From Malus domestica (lineage: Eukaryota > Streptophyta > Magnoliopsida > Rosales > Rosaceae): a stretch of DNA of 64,000 nt. This document shows, one piece after another, positions 59,571 to 64,000 of the stretch. The stretch lies in assembly GCF_042453785.1 (NCBI RefSeq), contig NC_091670.1, positions 40,497,501 to 40,561,500 on the forward strand. Direction: 5' to 3'. Each line of letters opens with the position of its first letter. Position 1 is the first letter of the stretch. Both the position numbers and the translations under genes were made by a program. The notes below the pieces were generated by a model. The model was not told where the DNA came from and did not search any database. It saw nothing but the letters and a program-made list of their open reading frames with translations.

Positions 59571-59576
59571 GTCGTT

Positions 59577-60901
59577 TCAGGATCGGCCACCATGGGAGTA
59601 TGAATGGGAAGTAGTACCACCTTTGGCCATCGTTTCATAAGAAACCTTAGTTTTCCAAGCTTCGATTAGCGTTCCTGCAACACCGTTGAACTTGACAATG
59701 TGTTGAAACAATTCTAGATACAAGATATCCTCATCATTTGGGTCCAAAGCAAGCACACGTAACTCGTTACGAAAGCGGCTGTCAAGAGCCCATTTGATGG
59801 GGAGCGGATTAAGCGTAACCATACTTTTCAGGTTCACTCTGCCTCCTAATCTCCAATAGCATTTGCCTGCTGCAGCCTGATCATCTTTCACGTAATCCCA
59901 AGCACACAGATCACGAAAGGAACCTGAACTATCTAGAACGAGCAGGCACATTCGCATATAAGATCCTGATGATGATCTAAACGCACCTAGGAAGTCAGAT
60001 TCTACTGCATCTTCACCTTCAGGCTTATCAATGAAATGACAATTAATATAATTATTACCATCAACAGTACTAGTAGTACTACTACTAGTAGGACTCGCGG
60101 GAGGAGGAGTGATATAGTTTGCGTAGGGATCCAGACCAATAACAAAGCCATCATCGCTCAAGAAGTACAACATTCCATTGAAAACAACCGCCACATGCAT
60201 TTGAACCAAATTACCAACAAAAAAATACTCTATTTTTTGGGTATAATACAACTCTTTCTGTCCATTTACGAGTCTCGGAAGCAAAAAATCTCCGCTTTGA
60301 ATTGACCTAGGGATGAATTACACCTTTCATCTCTATCATTAGGAATAATTATTTGCACAACCCTGTACCTACACTGATCGTCACAAACACGACGTTCATG
60401 AAGGTTGTTGTAGGGATTGCACATGAGTCCAACGATTACTTTCTTGGTGCATTGAGGAGGGGGAGGAATGGCATTCCATTGCATGGTGTATGGATAATCC
60501 TGTTGAAACCACCTCGTCCCGGAGCAAAAAACAAAGTTGTTGTGAGCTGCTACCACAACGGGTTCACCTCCTTCAGCTATTTTCTTGACAGGCCCTTGAA
60601 TACAAGGGAGGAAACTCAAGGACAAATTGCACCGCAGCCGGCTGCCGCGGAGTACTCTTTTGGGCGCCCAAGGGTGCTCGGACGTGGTAAAGAAATCCCT
60701 CAAGTCTATTGGATTCGTGAAGATTAGACTACGCGTAACGGGCCTCTGCTTATCAATTTGGACACGCAAAAAAGGGTCATCAAAACGAGGATTATCAACA
60801 ACGAGACTGCACCAACGTTTGGACACGCACATGCACTCAACTGCGGATTTCCAGGAAAGCCGACGAAGGATTTCAACCAATATGGAATCATGGAGAGAGT
60901 C

Positions 60902-60946
<45 letters not shown>

Positions 60947-61051
60947 ATATATGTATATACAGCGTTTGCTAGTAATCTTGATTGTACAAGTGAAATACGA
61001 ATCCCAGTAGAAAATGAATTCTGAGTACAAAACTGAATGTAAATAAATCAT
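59577..61051 (-). pseudogene. F-box protein gene with frameshifts and a microsatellite at its start
   Basis: An N-terminal F-box is clear (LHDSILVEILRRLSWKSAVE, then CMCVSKRWCSLV) and is followed by an F-box-associated, beta-propeller-like region. The frame then changes twice, near 60272 and near 60240, both beside homopolymers (T6, A6), before a long last part (MHVAVVFNGMLYFLSDDGFV ... to the TGA at 59577). The only in-frame ATG (61051) lies upstream of an (AT)n run translated as Tyr-Ile repeats, which is not a normal F-box N-terminus. Either a pseudogene or an intact gene hidden by assembly errors. The product would have been an SCF ubiquitin-ligase substrate receptor. Confidence 0.7.
60904..60952. 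repeat. (AT)n microsatellite
   Basis: About 49 bp of alternating AT directly upstream (in gene direction) of the F-box. Confidence 0.95.
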
Positions 61052-61059
61052 TTTGGAAA

Positions 61060-61765
61060 TTGGAAACTAGCTAATAGGGTTTATTTTTTAAGCGATACGT
61101 TAATCGTAATTCAAGTGTTCGGACCATGGTGGCCGAAAGGAAACCGCGTGATAGCTATGCTTTGGTGGGTATAGCTATCAAAATCGTGGGGATGGTTCCG
61201 TGTGGGTTCTTGCCGAACGATTTGCGAATGCATCTCTACACTGCATATGCTCAAAAGAGAATGTGTCAGCAAAAGAAGAGACTGGGTTGTATCGAAGTAG
61301 CAGTTTAACATATAGGATATCCAATGCAGCTTGGGAGCCTTGGAAGCCTGACATTATCAACATCCTTGTATCAGATGGTGGTTTTGTATGCAGCTGCCGC
61401 CTTGCGGATGCGGTACAAAGGTCTAGAGAACAAATGGGTAATTGTTAGGGAGGTGGGAGAACAATGTGTGGACTGCAATTGTTGCTGGCAAGGTGAAAAC
61501 TGTGATCTACATGTCTTTTCCGTTATCTTAGGCAGCAGAAGCTCACCGGCTCTTGGAAAGCAGTCAGCATATCGGAAAGATACTGCTGCTTGTGTGATCA
61601 TATAATTGTTATTAAGTAATCAAGTGAACAAAATGGTCCAGACCTCGTGATGTCGGGTCTATAATAATGCTGAATGCCCTTCTCTCGACATTCATGCAAA
61701 ACTGATCCATCTTATTAATCTATAACAGTGTCGTCTTTAATCGCCATTTAGGGTACGAAGTGGAA
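61060..61765. other. Interval without an identifiable gene
   Basis: A plus-strand 93-codon frame at 61324-61605 has a Cys-rich stretch (QCVDCNCCWQGENC) but no start context, splice partners or family I recognise. It may be a fragment of a decayed gene. The 3' UTR of the beta-galactosidase gene occupies the right end. Confidence 0.4.
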
Positions 61766-61768
61766 CTT

Positions 61769-63881
61769 TCATTCACTGCAAATAGCTTCGACAGCTAAAC
61801 TCTTAAGCACTCCAGGGCAAGGATCGCCCAAGGTTGCAGCGGAGATAGGGATTGAACATCCTTCTTGGCCAAGGCAAGCCTGCAAGTCCATTGAAACGAG
61901 CAAAGGTGTTAAGCATGTTTAAGCCCTCTCTAATTAGAAACTACTATTTGCAATCCCGTTTCACTCCCTTGCACCCGGAAGTCAATATTTCATAGTTTTC
62001 GACTCTTAAAAAGAGGAGTGCAAGAAGCTCATTGGAGGGGAGTGTGAATAGCATTCCCCTACGAAAACATATGAGTTACTGGTTCAACATTATAATATGA
62101 ATAAGCTGAGGTTTCGCCTACCTGCTGAACGATTGATAAGATGTCAGCACTGCAAGCTCCCGAAGCGAATGTGCCACAATTTCCAATAGGAGTTCCAAAG
62201 CTAGCAAAATTGATTGAAGTGATACTCCATCCTCGTTCGCAGGTCAGTTGAACTTCAGGGTTTTGAGATATAAGTTCCGAGTTTGGTTTCCAAGAACTGG
62301 CAGGCGGAGGATCAGTCTCGGATACATGTGCACATATTTCTTGGCCAGTTTTTGTCCTCAAAGAAATCTTTGAAGGGTCACCACCAAGCTCTTCGTGGAG
62401 AACTAGAAGGTTATCTCCGGTATGTACCCATGTACGGGGAATATGATACCTAAACATTATGTCTTTGCATTTGTTAGTAAATCTACGTGCAAGAGATGCA
62501 TAATACTGCATCGTGCAAAATATATACAGGACTACAAAATGAACAAAACCAGCAATGTTCACTCTTACAGAGTTTGAGCCGGTTGACCACAGTTCCTTAG
62601 ACATTTAGATGCGTTATAGGCTCCTCTGTAGTCACAATCACTGCCATTTACGCAACCAGTTGATGGCGAGAGGTAGGCTTGCCAATATCTCCCTACACTC
62701 TGCCCGTTAACCCACGCTTGTCCCTTTCCCATGCTAGCAAGATTTAACGCCAAAGGACCCTTGCCTTCAGGAGCAAGGAATGAAACCTGAGGATGAGAAG
62801 AACATCAATTGAAGCGGGTGAAAAGGAAACAGAAAAACATCAGTCAAGCATGCCAACTACTTACCTTGTACCATATCAAACTCTGATTAAGTGGTGGAGC
62901 AGCCCCTGTAGTCCACAGTGAACTGTTTGCAAGGCTTATGTTATCCAATCCAAGGTATTCCCCCTCAAGTCCCACCTGGTAGGTCCATTCTTCAAAAGAA
63001 AAATCATTTGTTCTGTTCTTCAAGTCTCTAAGAACAACAGAAAAGATTCCTGCTCCTGCAACATCGAACCACGGCCCGTAATTCTGGAAAATAACAGAGA
63101 TTTAGTAACAGTAATTACTGCATAAAATTTCTGAATAGTTACACACACTGTGTTTATATAAGCAGAGGAAACGGTGCAAAGATGGCTGTTAACAAACAGT
63201 TTTTACGTACCTGTACACCAATCATCATACTCAACAAATCTATTGTATTGTTTCCGTGGTTTAGAGTAATCTTCTCATCAACGATGAAACTTGCATCTTC
63301 ATGGTTACCATATCCAAATCCTTCAAGATAGCGATATAAAATGTTCATTTAGATGCACAAAGGAACGTAAGATTCAAAGCTTCCGAATAATTAGATGGTC
63401 AGTTTTTCGCTTCTCTGCAATTCAATAGACTACTTACCCACAAGTCTTTTATTTACGAAAACTAGGGCTGCATGTCCCAGACTCTCGATGTGTAAAAAAA
63501 GTTCTTCCTCTTGACGGGTTATTATGTTTTCATTCACATTAATGCTGCCAGTATGGTGAAGCACATTCAAGAACATGTCAAATTTTGATAAGAACAAAAA
63601 TAACTATAATGCAAGTATGCCAAGGATTTGGATTGCACTGTTCTGATGAGCTCAGAAGATGATCAAAACTGGATTCTTTACCTTATTGTATACCATAAAT
63701 AATCACTAACATCTTTCGTAGTACTTATCTGCTCCAGTAAGCCTGAGTCAGTAAATGAATTGTTACTCCAAGTACCAACTCTCTCTTTATACCAACTCCA
63801 TGAAGCTGGTTCCAGTATAAAATCATGTACACCGGGTGTGAGGGCGAAAGGAGAATGTCCAATATTTCTTTGTGAGACAAC
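61769..63881 (-). CDS. BGAL: Beta-galactosidase (GH35) with C-terminal SUEL lectin domain, 5' part outside the window
   Basis: Seven exons (63682-63881, 63438-63544, 63211-63320, 62865-63083, 62569-62786, 62122-62449, 61769-61879) join in phase to the last 430 aa. Plant BGALs act in the apoplast on galactan side chains of cell-wall polysaccharides. Visible: [11 protein letters not shown] (a conserved plant BGAL motif), the galactose-binding-like jelly rolls ([22 protein letters not shown]-type [15 protein letters not shown]), [36 protein letters not shown], and a C-terminal SUEL-type lectin domain with regular cysteines (CERGW ... [11 protein letters not shown] ... CLGQEGCSI ... DPCPG). The catalytic GH35 domain with its Glu pair lies beyond the right edge. 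The sequence from 63882 to 64000 looks intronic. Confidence 0.92.
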
Positions 63882-64000
63882 CTTCAATTGTGACACATTT
63901 AGGAGAGGAAAAATAATCAGGCAAATGTTAGGTTCAAGAGATTCTGGGACATTCTGTTTTGTGCTAAAAGAAGTTGCTAGTCCGGATTGGCCCATGATAT

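Noticed and set aside
61324-61605. Cys-rich 93-codon frame
   Set aside because: No recognised family, promoter or splice partner; mentioned only in the interval description.

Overview
The window is plant nuclear DNA: AT-rich, intron-rich genes with canonical GT..AG junctions, many short inverted-repeat (MITE-like) elements, SINE-like pieces and two LTR retroelements. The gene content is typical of a eudicot. The repeat style reminds me of Rosaceae (apple, pear or relatives), but that is only an impression. There are no bacterial features, CRISPR arrays or clear tRNA/rRNA genes.

Layout. (1) 1-378: 3' end of an unrecognised plus-strand gene whose last codons run through a (GA)n microsatellite. 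(2) 440-5990: gene-free, with MITE and SINE remnants. (3) 6944-11003 (+): DUF707 type II membrane protein, 409 aa, 14 coding exons. (4) 13383-16730 (+): SCAMP, a four-helix membrane-traffic protein, 289 aa, 12 exons. (5) 18105-18566 (-): secreted glycine-rich protein with a Cys-rich tail. (6) 19022-19428: foldback element with a 10-bp target duplication. (7) 21736-24903 (-): plastid-type HAL2-like 3'(2'),5'-bisphosphate nucleotidase, 441 aa. (8) About 28.7-48.3 kb: a tandem segmental duplication. Each unit (about 5 kb before insertions) carries two small basic-peptide genes sharing an IPKRGQVK core. Unit 2 has grown threefold through two nested retroelements: a coding-poor LTR element (36136-40306, duplication GTTTA) and a Ty1-copia element (42359-47939, duplication CAAGG). 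The copia element sits inside the fourth peptide gene, after codon 5. (9) 48444-48794: Harbinger-like MITE. (10) 48969-51595 (-): internal alternative NAD(P)H dehydrogenase (NDA), 550 aa. (11) 54178-56283 (-): S1/P1 nuclease, 312 aa, followed by a decayed nuclease paralogue at 57.4-58.4 kb. (12) 59577-61051 (-): disrupted F-box gene. (13) 61769 to the right edge (-): C-terminal half of a plant beta-galactosidase with a SUEL-type lectin domain.

The housekeeping genes are unrelated and do not form a pathway cluster. The part most worth following up is the small-peptide locus: an apparently undescribed family of about 56-66 aa proteins, expanded in tandem, with one copy that lost its promoter and changed its C-terminus by frameshift, and another cut by a young retrotransposon. 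Exon coordinates were worked out by hand from splice signals and reading frame. They are self-consistent in phase, but transcript ends are estimates.
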